From JBGTLA01 sp041744375 (lineage in GTDB: Bacteria > Actinomycetota > Acidimicrobiia > Spongiisociales > ZC4RG35): a stretch of DNA of 64,000 nt. A program made the translations under genes and the position numbers. Positions 41,234-50,025 of the stretch are shown piece by piece. How positions within the stretch are numbered: the stretch's first letter is position 1; each line of letters opens with the position of its first letter. The notes under the pieces were generated by a model, which was not told the origin of the DNA, ran no database searches, and saw only the letters and a list, made by a program, of their open reading frames with translations. The DNA lies in the NCBI GenBank assembly GCA_041744375.1, contig JBGTLA010000049.1, positions 11,259-75,258 of the forward strand, written 5' to 3'.

Positions 41234-41892
41234 GCCGTGTCCTGATCGCAGAGGATGAGCCGGGTATTGCTTCCTTCCTCGAGAAGGGGTTGAAGGCTGC
41301 CGGCTATACCACTCTGGTGGTCGAGGATGGGCGGACCGCGGCCTATGCCGCCCGGGACCGCGACTTCGATCTTCTCATTTTGGACTTGGGTCTCCCCGGA
41401 ATGGATGGACACGCGGTTCTGGCCGAGATGCGCGCCCGCGAAGAACGCATGCCCGTCATCATCCTCACGGCTCGTAGTGGGGTATCCGAAACCGTGGCGG
41501 GGTTGGAAGGGGGGGCCGACGACTACGTCACCAAGCCCTTCCGGTTCGAAGAATTGCTGGCTCGCGTCAAGGCGAGACTGCGCGATCAGGGGACTGCGGA
41601 CGTGCTCACCCTCGAGGCCGGAGGAGTGGTACTCGACCTCCGCACGCGCCGGGCGTCAGTGGGAGGGCGGGAAATCGAGCTGTCGGCCAGAGAATTCACC
41701 CTTGCCGAGATGCTCTTTCGTCATCCAGGACAGGTGCTCTCCCGCCAGCAGATCCTGTCCCATGTCTGGGGATACGACTTCGACTCTGGTTCGAACGTGG
41801 TGGACGTGTACATCGGCTATCTCCGCCGAAAGATGGGCAAGGAGCGCATCGAGACCGTGCGGGGCATGGGCTACCGCCTCGTGGCGGAGTAG
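41230..41892 (+). CDS. OmpR-family response regulator
   Basis: Two-domain regulator of 220 residues. The receiver has the acidic pair (IAEDEPG), the phospho-acceptor aspartate in LILDLGLPGMDG, the conserved Thr in IILTARS and the Lys in YVTKPF. The winged helix carries LSAREFTLAEMLF and ends YLRRKMGKERIETVRGMGYR. It starts inside the kinase stop codon and is therefore its cognate partner. Direct-repeat TCTCAT sequences upstream of the APH-like gene are one candidate target. Kynureninase follows 8 bp later and may be cotranscribed. Confidence 0.92.
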   Translation: MSRVLIAEDEPGIASFLEKGLKAAGYTTLVVEDGRTAAYAARDRDFDLLILDLGLPGMDGHAVLAEMRAREERMPVIILTARSGVSETVAGLEGGADDYVTKPFRFEELLARVKARLRDQGTADVLTLEAGGVVLDLRTRRASVGGREIELSAREFTLAEMLFRHPGQVLSRQQILSHVWGYDFDSGSNVVDVYIGYLRRKMGKERIETVRGMGYRLVAE

Positions 41893-41900
41893 TTTCCATC

Positions 41901-43115
41901 ATGGTGGACCGCACCGACTTCGAGCGTCTCGACGCTGCCGACCCCCTGGCTGGTGTGGTCGGGCGTTTCTCCCTTCCCGACGGTCTCGTCTACCTGGATG
42001 GCAACTCTCTCGGCCCGCTGCCGACGCACGTGCCCGAAGCGGTGTCGCGTGTCGTCGTGGACGAGTGGGGACGTGACCTGATCAGGTCCTGGAACGCGCA
42101 CGGATGGTGGGAGATGCCCGGCGTCGTCGGCGACATGATCGCTCCTCTCATTGGAGCGCCGCCCGGTTCGGTCATCGCTGGAGACACCACCTCGATCGCC
42201 CTGTACAAGTCGGTGGCAGCGGCCCGACATCTACGCCCGGACCGTACGGTGATCCTGTCCGACTCCGGCAACTTCCCAACCGACCTGTACGTGCTGGGAT
42301 CGGTGGCCGAACAGACCGACGCCAAGCTGGTGATGGTCGAACCGCACGAGGTCGGAGAGGCGATCGACGAATCGGTGGCTGTCGTGAGTCTCACTCATGT
42401 CGACTATCGGACGGGCCGGCGTCACCACATGGGCGAACTGACCGGTGCTGCACACCGACGAGGCGCCATGATGGTGTGGGATCTCGCCCATTCCGCAGGG
42501 GCCATGGATCTGGACATCGCCGAGGCGGACATGGCCGTCGGCTGCGGATACAAGTACCTCAACGGGGGTCCGGGGGCTCCAGCATTCGTCTATGTGCGAG
42601 GCGATCACGCTTCATCGCTCGTAAACCCGATCTCGGGGTGGTGGGGGCACGCCGAACCGTTCGCGATGTCGTCCAGTTTCGTGCCGGCACCCGGGATCGA
42701 ACGGATGCAGGTGGGGACCCAGCCGATCATCGCCCTCGTAGCCCTCAAGTCGGCTCTGGAGGCCTTCGACGGGGTCGATCCCCACCAACTCCGGTCGAAG
42801 TCGGAGATGCTGACCGACGCCTTCATCCGTCTGGTCGAAGAACGTGTCGACGCTGTCGAGGTGGTGACGCCGCGTCAGGCGTCGGCCCGGGGGAGTCACG
42901 TTAGCTTGGCCCATCCCGAAGCGGTGAGGGTCATGGCTGCTCTGATCGCGGAGGGGGTGGTGGGTGATGTCCGTCCCCCCAACCTCTTGCGGTTCGGGTT
43001 CGCCCCCATGTATCAGCTTCACACCGATGTATGGGATGCGGTGGAGACGATCGAGCGGGTTCTCGCCGAAGAACGCTGGCGCGACTTCGCATTTTCTTCC
43101 CACACCGTGACCTGA
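41901..43115 (+). CDS. kynU: Kynureninase
   Basis: PLP-dependent hydrolase of 404 residues that cleaves kynurenine to anthranilate and alanine in tryptophan breakdown. Typical stretches are LVYLDGNSLGPLP, DEWGRDLIRSWNAHGWWEMP, DSGNFPTDLYVLGS, LTHVDYRTGRRHHM, and the PLP lysine K218 in GCGYKYLNGGPGAPAF. No other kyn genes are seen in the window. It follows the response regulator by 8 bp on the same strand. Confidence 0.92.
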   Translation: MVDRTDFERLDAADPLAGVVGRFSLPDGLVYLDGNSLGPLPTHVPEAVSRVVVDEWGRDLIRSWNAHGWWEMPGVVGDMIAPLIGAPPGSVIAGDTTSIALYKSVAAARHLRPDRTVILSDSGNFPTDLYVLGSVAEQTDAKLVMVEPHEVGEAIDESVAVVSLTHVDYRTGRRHHMGELTGAAHRRGAMMVWDLAHSAGAMDLDIAEADMAVGCGYKYLNGGPGAPAFVYVRGDHASSLVNPISGWWGHAEPFAMSSSFVPAPGIERMQVGTQPIIALVALKSALEAFDGVDPHQLRSKSEMLTDAFIRLVEERVDAVEVVTPRQASARGSHVSLAHPEAVRVMAALIAEGVVGDVRPPNLLRFGFAPMYQLHTDVWDAVETIERVLAEERWRDFAFSSHTVT

Positions 43116-43119
43116 GGCC

Positions 43120-43404
43120 TCACAGGGGAGAGGGGCCGATTCCGGCCACGGCCGACACGGCGACACCGTCGCGGTCGGGCCGGGGGTGGAGGGCCGCCTC
43201 CCCCGTGCCGCGGTCGGGAATCTGGAGCCTCACCCGCAGCGCCTTTCCGGCGACGCCCGCGTTGGCGATCAAGCGCAAGGTCCCGCCCCACGAGTCGCCC
43301 CCGGCCATCTCCTCCAACTCGGCCCCGCCCACCGTGAGCAACACGCCGTTGGTGTCGAGGATTCGGACGGGGCCGGTGTAGGTGTCTGGCATCTTGTGCG
43401 ACAT
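43120..43404 (-). CDS. Small hypothetical protein
   Basis: A 94-residue product that starts MSHKMPDTYTGPVRILDTNG and continues through LLTVGGAELEEMAGGDSWGG and LRLIANAGVAGKALRVRLQI to a C-terminus ending IGPSPL. The pattern of short strands suggests a small beta-rich domain. There is no signal peptide or Cys. ATG 43392 is an alternative start. Longer in-frame versions reach back into the divergent CapA gene and are rejected. It is convergent with kynU with a 4-bp gap. The family is not recognised. Confidence 0.55.
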   Translation of the reverse strand: MSHKMPDTYTGPVRILDTNGVLLTVGGAELEEMAGGDSWGGTLRLIANAGVAGKALRVRLQIPDRGTGEAALHPRPDRDGVAVSAVAGIGPSPL

Positions 43405-43535
43405 TAGAGCATACGCATATGCACTTCCGGACCAAGTGAGAATCGTGTTGCGGAACGGACCTCCCGGACACACATCCGACCAGCTCGCTGACCCCTTGAG
43501 CCCCGTTGCTGGTGGCGTCCTGCCAGACTCCGTCG

Positions 43536-45269
43536 ATGCGCCTCGTGGCAGCGGGAACGATGCTCGTCTCGGCTCTAGCCGTATTCGTGGCGATTGGTCT
43601 TGACTCCGAGCCGGTGGCAGCGCAGGAATCGGGTAGTCAGCCAGCCTTGATGGAGATCGAGACAGATCAGCCGCCCACCCGGGCAAATCCCCAGGAGACC
43701 TCGCCGTCGACCAGCGACGATGATCTCCCGGATGAGGTGACTGTCTTGGCTGACGCAGCGGACCTCCCCCCAGGTGGGACCTTCTTCGACGATGACGAGA
43801 ATCTGCACGAAGGAGCCATCGAGGCAATAGCTGCCGCCGGGATCACACGAGGATGTGGAGAGGTGGATCTCTTCTGTCCCGCCCGCCCGGTCACCCGAGG
43901 TGAGCTGGCGGCGTTTCTGCGACGGGCACTCGACCTCGCTCCATCCTCGGCCGGGGCGTTCACCGACTCGAGCGGCTCGATCTTCGCCGCTGACATCGCG
44001 GCCCTCGCCGCCACCGGTATCACCAACGGCTGCGGACCAGAGGCGTTCTGCCCCGATGACGTCGTGACGCGCGGTGAGATGGCTGCCTTCCTGCGGCGGG
44101 CATTCCAGCTACCGGCAGGAGAGGACGGCGCCTTTACCGATGTCGCCGGCTCGATCTTTGCGAGCGACATCGCCGCCCTTGCCACAGCCGGAATCACGCG
44201 AGGGTGTGGCGAGGAGGTGTACTGCCCCGACCGGCCGGTCCTGCGCGACCAGATGGCCTCGTTCTTGGCTCGCGCTCTCGGCTTGCCCACCGACACGCCG
44301 CCTCCCCGACCGTCTGTCACCATTGCCTTCACCGGCGATATCCTCATTCACGCCCCGGTGTGGCGGCGGGCGGCGGTGCACGGGTCTCCCTACGACTTCC
44401 GCCCGATGTTCGCCCCGGTCGCCGACATCATCCGTGCCGCCGATCTGGCTATATGTCATCTCGAGGTGCCGCTGTCGGCCGACAATTCTCGCATTTCGGG
44501 ATACCCGCTTTTCAACGCTCCACGACAGGTGGCGGACGCCGTGGTCGCCAGCGGGTACGACGGATGCTCGACGGCTTCGAATCATTCTTTCGATCAGGGC
44601 GTGCGAGGGATCGAGGACACGCTGTCGGTCTTCGCCGACGTAGGCCTCGGGCAAGCAGGCATGTTCGCCGTGCCCGAGGCTTCTGGGCGTGCCACCGTGT
44701 ACGACGTCGACGGCGTGACGGTGGCGCATCTCGCCGCCACCTGGTGGCTCAACGGTCTGCGGCTCCCGGCCGACAAGCCGTGGCTGGTGCAGATGCTCGA
44801 AGTGGACGAGTTGGTGGCACAGGCACAGCGTGCTCGTGAAGAAGGAGCCGACGTGGTGGTGGTGAGCATGCATTGTTGTGTCGAGTACCAGACGATGCCC
44901 ACTCCCTACCAGCGAGAGGTGGCGAGGACCCTGATCGCCTCATCCCACATCGACCTGGTGGTCGGTCATCATGCCCACGTGGTGCAGCCCATCGAAGGGG
45001 TGGACGGCAAGCTCATCGTGTACGGGCTGGGCAACTTCTTGTCGGCGCAGCGCTCGAACCCATCGACCCAGGACGGCGTGATCGTGAGCGTCGAGTTCGC
45101 GCTTCGCTCGGAGAGCTGGGCGACACGGGGAGTTCAGGTCGTGCCGACGTGGGTGGAAGGCGGGACCTATCGGATCCTTCCCGCGGCCGCCGCCAACGAC
45201 GCCTCGTGGCGGCGCACCGCCCGAGCGATCCGACTGGACGATGCGTTGGGCGTCGAGGTGATCCGCTGA
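43536..45269 (+). CDS. Secreted SLH-repeat / CapA fusion protein
   Basis: A 577-residue exported protein. After a signal sequence (VAAGTMLVSALAVFVAIG) and an acidic linker come three S-layer-homology-like repeats (~90-260), each with GIT(R/N)GCG, (F/Y)CP, a basic/acidic (R/D)GE(L/M)AAFLRRA core (the third diverged, LRDQMASFLARA), and paired Cys. The second half is a CapA metallophosphatase domain: AFTGDILIH, CHLEVPLS, STASNHSFDQGV, VVVSMHCCVEY, VVGHHAHVVQPIEG. The repeats would hold the enzyme at the cell surface. The gene ends 7 bp before the patatin gene, so it may be in the same operon. GTG/TTG starts upstream are possible, but ATG 43536 gives a proper signal peptide. Confidence 0.82.
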   Translation: MRLVAAGTMLVSALAVFVAIGLDSEPVAAQESGSQPALMEIETDQPPTRANPQETSPSTSDDDLPDEVTVLADAADLPPGGTFFDDDENLHEGAIEAIAAAGITRGCGEVDLFCPARPVTRGELAAFLRRALDLAPSSAGAFTDSSGSIFAADIAALAATGITNGCGPEAFCPDDVVTRGEMAAFLRRAFQLPAGEDGAFTDVAGSIFASDIAALATAGITRGCGEEVYCPDRPVLRDQMASFLARALGLPTDTPPPRPSVTIAFTGDILIHAPVWRRAAVHGSPYDFRPMFAPVADIIRAADLAICHLEVPLSADNSRISGYPLFNAPRQVADAVVASGYDGCSTASNHSFDQGVRGIEDTLSVFADVGLGQAGMFAVPEASGRATVYDVDGVTVAHLAATWWLNGLRLPADKPWLVQMLEVDELVAQAQRAREEGADVVVVSMHCCVEYQTMPTPYQREVARTLIASSHIDLVVGHHAHVVQPIEGVDGKLIVYGLGNFLSAQRSNPSTQDGVIVSVEFALRSESWATRGVQVVPTWVEGGTYRILPAAAANDASWRRTARAIRLDDALGVEVIR

Positions 45270-45276
45270 CCGGGGG

Positions 45277-46971
45277 GTGCGCTTTTGTGCCGCCTTGGCG
45301 GTCCGTCGAGCAGAGGAGGCCGAGCTCGCCGAGTTGCTGGCGAGGCACTTTGGCGTTTTCGACGATGCAGCCGTGGCCGCCGCATGCGCAGTTGTCCGCT
45401 GGCAATTGCTCCGCCAGGGTGACACCTTGTTTCGGGAAGGGGATGAGTCCGACAGCCTGTACTTCGTCGTGAGAGGTCGTCTTCTGGCGACCCGGTTCGA
45501 TCCCATCGAGAATACGGACACCCGTCGCGGCGTCATCGGTCGGGGCGAGGTCGTCGGGGAGATCGGTTTGATCCGCCAGAGTGCCAGAAATGCCACCGTC
45601 AGCGCCCTGCGCGATACGGTCGTCGCGGCCCTGGATGAACCCGTCTTCTTCAATCTTGTGGATCGACAGCCGAAGCTGATGCTCGAGTTGGGTCTGAAGG
45701 CGGTGACACGTTCCGAGGGCCGACCAGGGCACTCCTCTCCGAGCGCGGTGGTGGCCGTGGCGGTCTCGCCCAGCCTCCACGGCGAAGGAGTTATGGCGTC
45801 GATCACAAGCGAGTTGGGGCGGTTGGGCACCGTGGCAGAGCTGTCGCGCCAGCGGGTGGATTCACTTCTCGAGTCGACCGGTATCGCCGACTCAGAGCAG
45901 GGGGAGGTCGGAGAGGTGCGAGTCGCGAAACTCTTGCACGAAGCGGAGATGGAGGCAGACCACTTGCTTCTCGACTTGGGAGTGGTGGCGGGGGCGTGGT
46001 CCCGGCGCTGCCTGGGCATGGCCGATCGGCTGCTTATCGTGCTTCCCGAGAGCCCCAGCGGGGAAGATCTTCACCAAGTGGAGGATTCGCTGGGTGGATG
46101 CCCGGAGGGACTCCGGCGTACCCTGATGATCGTCCACCCACCGATGGCCCGCCGCCCTGGCGGATCGATGACCGTGGCCGGACGCCTTCTGGCCGAGGAT
46201 GTCATCCACGTCCGCGCCGGCCCGACGGAGGACATATCCCGGGCGGTCCGGGTGGTTGTGGGTCGGGCTGACACGCTGGTTCTGGGAGGCGGAGGCGGTC
46301 GGGGTTTCGCTCACATCGGGGTGCAACGTGCACTGTTGGAACTGGGTGTGCCGGTCGACATGGTGGGAGGGACTTCCATCGGCGGGATCATCGGGGCTGC
46401 CATCGCCGATGACATGCCTCCCGAAGACGTCATCGAATGGGCACAGCATCACTTTGCCCGGATCATGGATTACACGATTCCGGTGGTCTCACTCATCAAG
46501 GCTGCCCGCATCGCCCGCTCGGCCCGAGAGACCTTCGGTGATCGCGACATCGAGGACCTGTGGCGAGCCTTCTTCGCCATTTCCACCGACCTGACGGCGT
46601 CACGGACTCACGTTCATCGCAGTGGATCTCTCGCCCTGGCGATGCGCGCGACTAGCGCCATCCCCGGGGTCATGCCACCCGTGCCACTCGGCGATCATCT
46701 GCTGATCGATGGGGGGGTGCTCAACAACCTCCCGATCGACGTGGCGAGAGAGCTCGCCCCGGCGGGAAGGGTCATCGCCGTTGACGTCACCCCTCCCCGC
46801 GGCCCTGGAGCCCGTACCGACTACGGCTTATCCGTGTCCGGATGGGACGCTTTGCGGTTGAAGGGCAAACGGGCATACCCGGGCATCTCCGCCGTGCTGA
46901 TGAGATCCATGATCACCGCCTCGATGCGCGAGCGCGACAGCCAGGTCAATTCAGGGCTGGCCGACTGCTAA
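45277..46971 (+). pseudogene. Cyclic-nucleotide-binding patatin phospholipase (NTE-like), cut by an in-frame TAA
   Basis: A 564-residue open frame. Residues ~20-140 form a cNMP-binding domain that keeps the phosphate-binding cassette (GEIGLI ... SARNATV with E and R). Residues ~335-560 are a patatin-type lipase with the oxyanion loop GGGGGRGFAH, the nucleophile serine in GGTSIGG (~367) and the aspartate in LIDGGVLNN (~477). The frame stops with TAA at 46969-46971, but the same frame continues for 43 codons with sequence expected at the C-terminus of this family. It is therefore either a recent nonsense mutant missing its last ~44 residues or a sequencing error. All catalytic residues lie before the stop. 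GTG 45277 is the assumed start. It would hydrolyse membrane lipids under control of a cyclic nucleotide. Confidence 0.78.
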
Positions 46972-47103
46972 CTCGATCTCGATATGCGCGGGGTGTCGAT
47001 CCTCAACTTCGACGACCCCGCCGGGGTAGCCCAAAGGGGCTATGAGGCAGCCATGCCCATGCTGGAGAGATGGCTGGAGACGTCCCCCCAACCGTACGGT
47101 TAG
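46972..47103 (+). other. Detached in-frame C-terminal tail of the patatin gene
   Basis: Directly after the TAA, the frame reads LDLDMRGVSILNFDDP, then GVAQRGYEAAMPMLERWLE, and ends at TAG 47101-47103. The FDDP...GYEAA pattern is what closes NTE-like patatins. It has no start codon context of its own. The following 237 bp, up to 47340, contain no gene that I can support. Confidence 0.7.
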
Positions 47104-47340
47104 CGCGATACACCCATTCGAATGCTCGAGCCGACCCCATGGATACCTCGGCTACAGGACGTCGTTGGAACAAGAGCGGGGGCCGGGCCGTTGCCCGAGA
47201 AAGTGCCGGGCAGAGGGGCTGTTGTCGATGGCTGAAACGAGGTGGTCAACAACGTCCTAGTCTTGGCTGACATCTCGATCTGGGTTTCCTCGTTTACGAG
47301 GTCCGCCGGATCGACTCCAACCCCCGACCGGAGAGCACCG

Positions 47341-50025
47341 ATGCCCGCTGGCCACGATAGTTACGGTGCAACCTCCGACGCATCCGTGGTCGCCGAACTC
47401 CCGGTAGGCGGCTCCGGCGAATCCCTCGCCGCCTACGTGCCCCGGATCGCGGCCGAGTGGGACCTCGACGCTGCCGGTCAGAGCCACCAGGTGATCGATG
47501 CCACCCTTTGTTTCGTCGACATATCGGGCTTCACGCGCCTCTCCGAGCGGCTGGCGCAACGGGGACGAATCGGAGCCGAGGAGCTGACAGAGGTTCTGAC
47601 CCGGGTTTTCGGGACGATGCTGGACCGGGCGTACCTCCGCGGTGGCAACCTTCTCAAGTTCGGGGGCGATGCGCTTCTTCTTCTCTTTCGAGGACCCGAC
47701 CATCCCCTCCACGCCGCCTGCGCCGCCGTCGAGCTGAGAGCGTCACTTCGTGAGGCGTCCCAAATTTCGACATCGGTGGGACGGATCGACTTGAGGATGT
47801 CGGTCGGCATCCATACCGGTTCTGTCCATGTCTTCATAGCCGGATCCAGCCATCGTGAGCTGATCGTGACCGGTCCGACAATCTCTGTGACCACAGACAT
47901 GGAGAAGGTGGCGGACGCAGGCGAGATCGTGGTGAGCCGGGAAATGGTGGCGGCGTTGCCGACCGGGGCCGTCTCCCGAGAGAAGGGCCCGGGATGGCTC
48001 CTCCGGTGGCGTAAGCCACCGGTACCGGCCGGCCGGGTGGTCCCCCGCCGCTGGGTCCATCCCGAAGCAATCGACCGTTGTGTTCCCGTATCTCTGCGTG
48101 AGTATCTTCGGCGTAGCGTCATCGAGCCTGAGCACCGGCTCGCCACCGTCGGGTTCGTCCGTTTCGAGGGGGTCGACGGGCTGATGAACGCCGAGGGACC
48201 CGAAGCGGTGGCAGGGACCCTCGAGAAGCTGGTCGAGGCGATCGAGTCGGCGGTGGAGTTGGAGGAAGTCACCTTCCTCGCCAGTGATGTCGACCGCGAC
48301 GGTGGGAAAGTGATTCTCACCGCCGGCGTTCCGGTGGCGCGGGAAGATGACGAAGGACGGATGCTCCGTGCTCTTCGTTCGATACTCGACACACCAACGC
48401 TTCTCGGGGTCCGGGCTGGTGTCAACCGGGGTCATGTGTTCGCCGGGATGGTGGGTAACCGGCACCGTCGGGCGTACACCGTGATGGGCGACACCGTGAA
48501 CCTCGCCGCCCGGCTGATGGCGGCCGCTCCGCCTGGATCGATGTACACGCGTCGCAACGTCTTGGACGCCTCGAGTACGCGATTCGAGGCGGAGAGCCTG
48601 GAGCCCTTGCGGATGAAGGGTATCGCCGATCCCGTCCAGGCCTTTTCGGTGGGATCAGAGTTGGGATCGAAGACGGCCGATGAGCATCGGCTTCCTTTCA
48701 TCGGCCGGAAGGGTGAGCTGCAGACGTTGGAGGACATGATCGATCGAGCTCGCAACGGCCGCGGTGGTGTCGTCACCGTGGTCGGCGAGACCGGCATCGG
48801 CAAGACCCGATTGGTGGAGGAGGCCTTGCTGGCGGGGCGAGACCTGTGGGTGATCCAGGCTCGGGGCGAGCCCGCGGCCGCTTCGCTCCCTTATCGGGCG
48901 GTACGCGATCCGATCCTTCAACTGCTTGGCATCGAACGCTCGACGCAGGAGAAGATGAGAGGCGAGCTGACCGATCAGATCTTTGCTCTCGCCCCGGCGC
49001 TGGCGCCGCTGCTTCCTCTCATCGCCGACGCCGTCCACGTAGACATTCCCGACACACCGGAAACGGCCGCCATCGACCCTCGGTTCCGCCAGGAGCGCAC
49101 AGCCGACGCCGTGCTCGGCCTGATCCAGGCCGCCTCGAGCGGGCCCGGTGCAATTGTGACTGAAGACGCCCACTGGCTCGACGAGGCATCGACCCACGTC
49201 ATTGCCCGGCTCATCGAAGCCACCAGTGAGCATCCCTGGCTGCTGCTCATGACCAGACGCTCGGAGCCGACCGGGCTCCATCCCGATTCGGGCACGGTCA
49301 TCCACCTCGATCCCCTGACTCCCAAGGAAACAGAAGCCCTGGTGATTGCCGCCACCGAGGCGGCTCCCCTCCGCCTCCACGAGGTGGCGGCTTTGGTGCA
49401 GCGAGCGGGAGGCAACCCCTTGTTCGTGGCCGAGTTGGTCCACGTCGTGGGGTCGATCGGTTCCCTCGATGCCGTGCCGGAGACGCTGGGCGGGCTGGTC
49501 AGCGCCCAAATCGATTCCCTGCCCCCGTTGGCCCGCAATCTTCTCATGTATGCCAGTGTCTTCGGGCTCAGTTTCCGTCGGGAGGTTCTGACCGAGATCC
49601 TGCGAGACGAGGAGATCGAGATGGATGCCGCCACACGCCGGGAGCTCGATGTGTTCTGGGTCCGGCAAGGGCGTGACCGGGTCGGGTTTCGCCACGCCTT
49701 GGTACGCGACACCGCCTACCACAGTCTTTCTTTCCGACGGCGCCGTCATCTTCATGCGCGGGCGGGGAGCGTGATCGAACGGCTTGCCGGGGACGACCCG
49801 GGTCCGGTGGCCGGTACTCTCGCTCAACACTTCCTGGAAGCCCAAGACCACTCGCGTGCCTGGCGGTATGGTCGGATGGCCGGTGATCGCGCTCGCCAGA
49901 CCTACGCCAACGTGGCCGCCGCCACCCATTACGAACGGGCGCTGGAGGCGTCGAGACGACTCCGGTCGATCGACCCGTCCGAGCTGGCCGACGTGTGGAC
50001 GCAACTGGCCCACGTCCGCGAGTAG
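47341..50025 (+). pseudogene. Soluble-adenylyl-cyclase-like protein: two cyclase domains plus AAA-type ATPase, cut by an in-frame TAG
   Basis: An 894-residue frame. The first class III cyclase domain (~55-200) has both metal aspartates (D60 in CFVDISGFTRLS, D110 in LLKFGGDALLLLF) and K106. The second (~270-420) lacks the first metal site but has the transition-state Asn and Arg (N387, R391 in GDTVNLAARL). A P-loop ATPase follows, with Walker A GETGIGKTR at ~482 and a Walker B-like IVTEDAHWLDE. This order, then TPRs, is that of mammalian soluble adenylyl cyclase. The frame ends at TAG 50023-50025, yet TPR-type sequence continues in the same frame to 51189. ATG 47341 has GGAGA upstream and is preferred over 47242. 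It would make cAMP or another cyclic nucleotide in the cytoplasm. Confidence 0.78.

Noticed and set aside
43120..43827. A long version (235 codons) of the small minus-strand gene
   Set aside because: The first ~140 codons overlap the start of the divergent SLH-CapA gene and read as Arg/Pro-rich shadow sequence. Only the last 94 codons look like a protein.
46969..50025. Stop-codon reassignment as the explanation for the two in-frame stops
   Set aside because: TAA ends pstC and aapP, and TAG ends ppk, the 15012 regulator gene and capA in this same window, so both codons act as normal stops.
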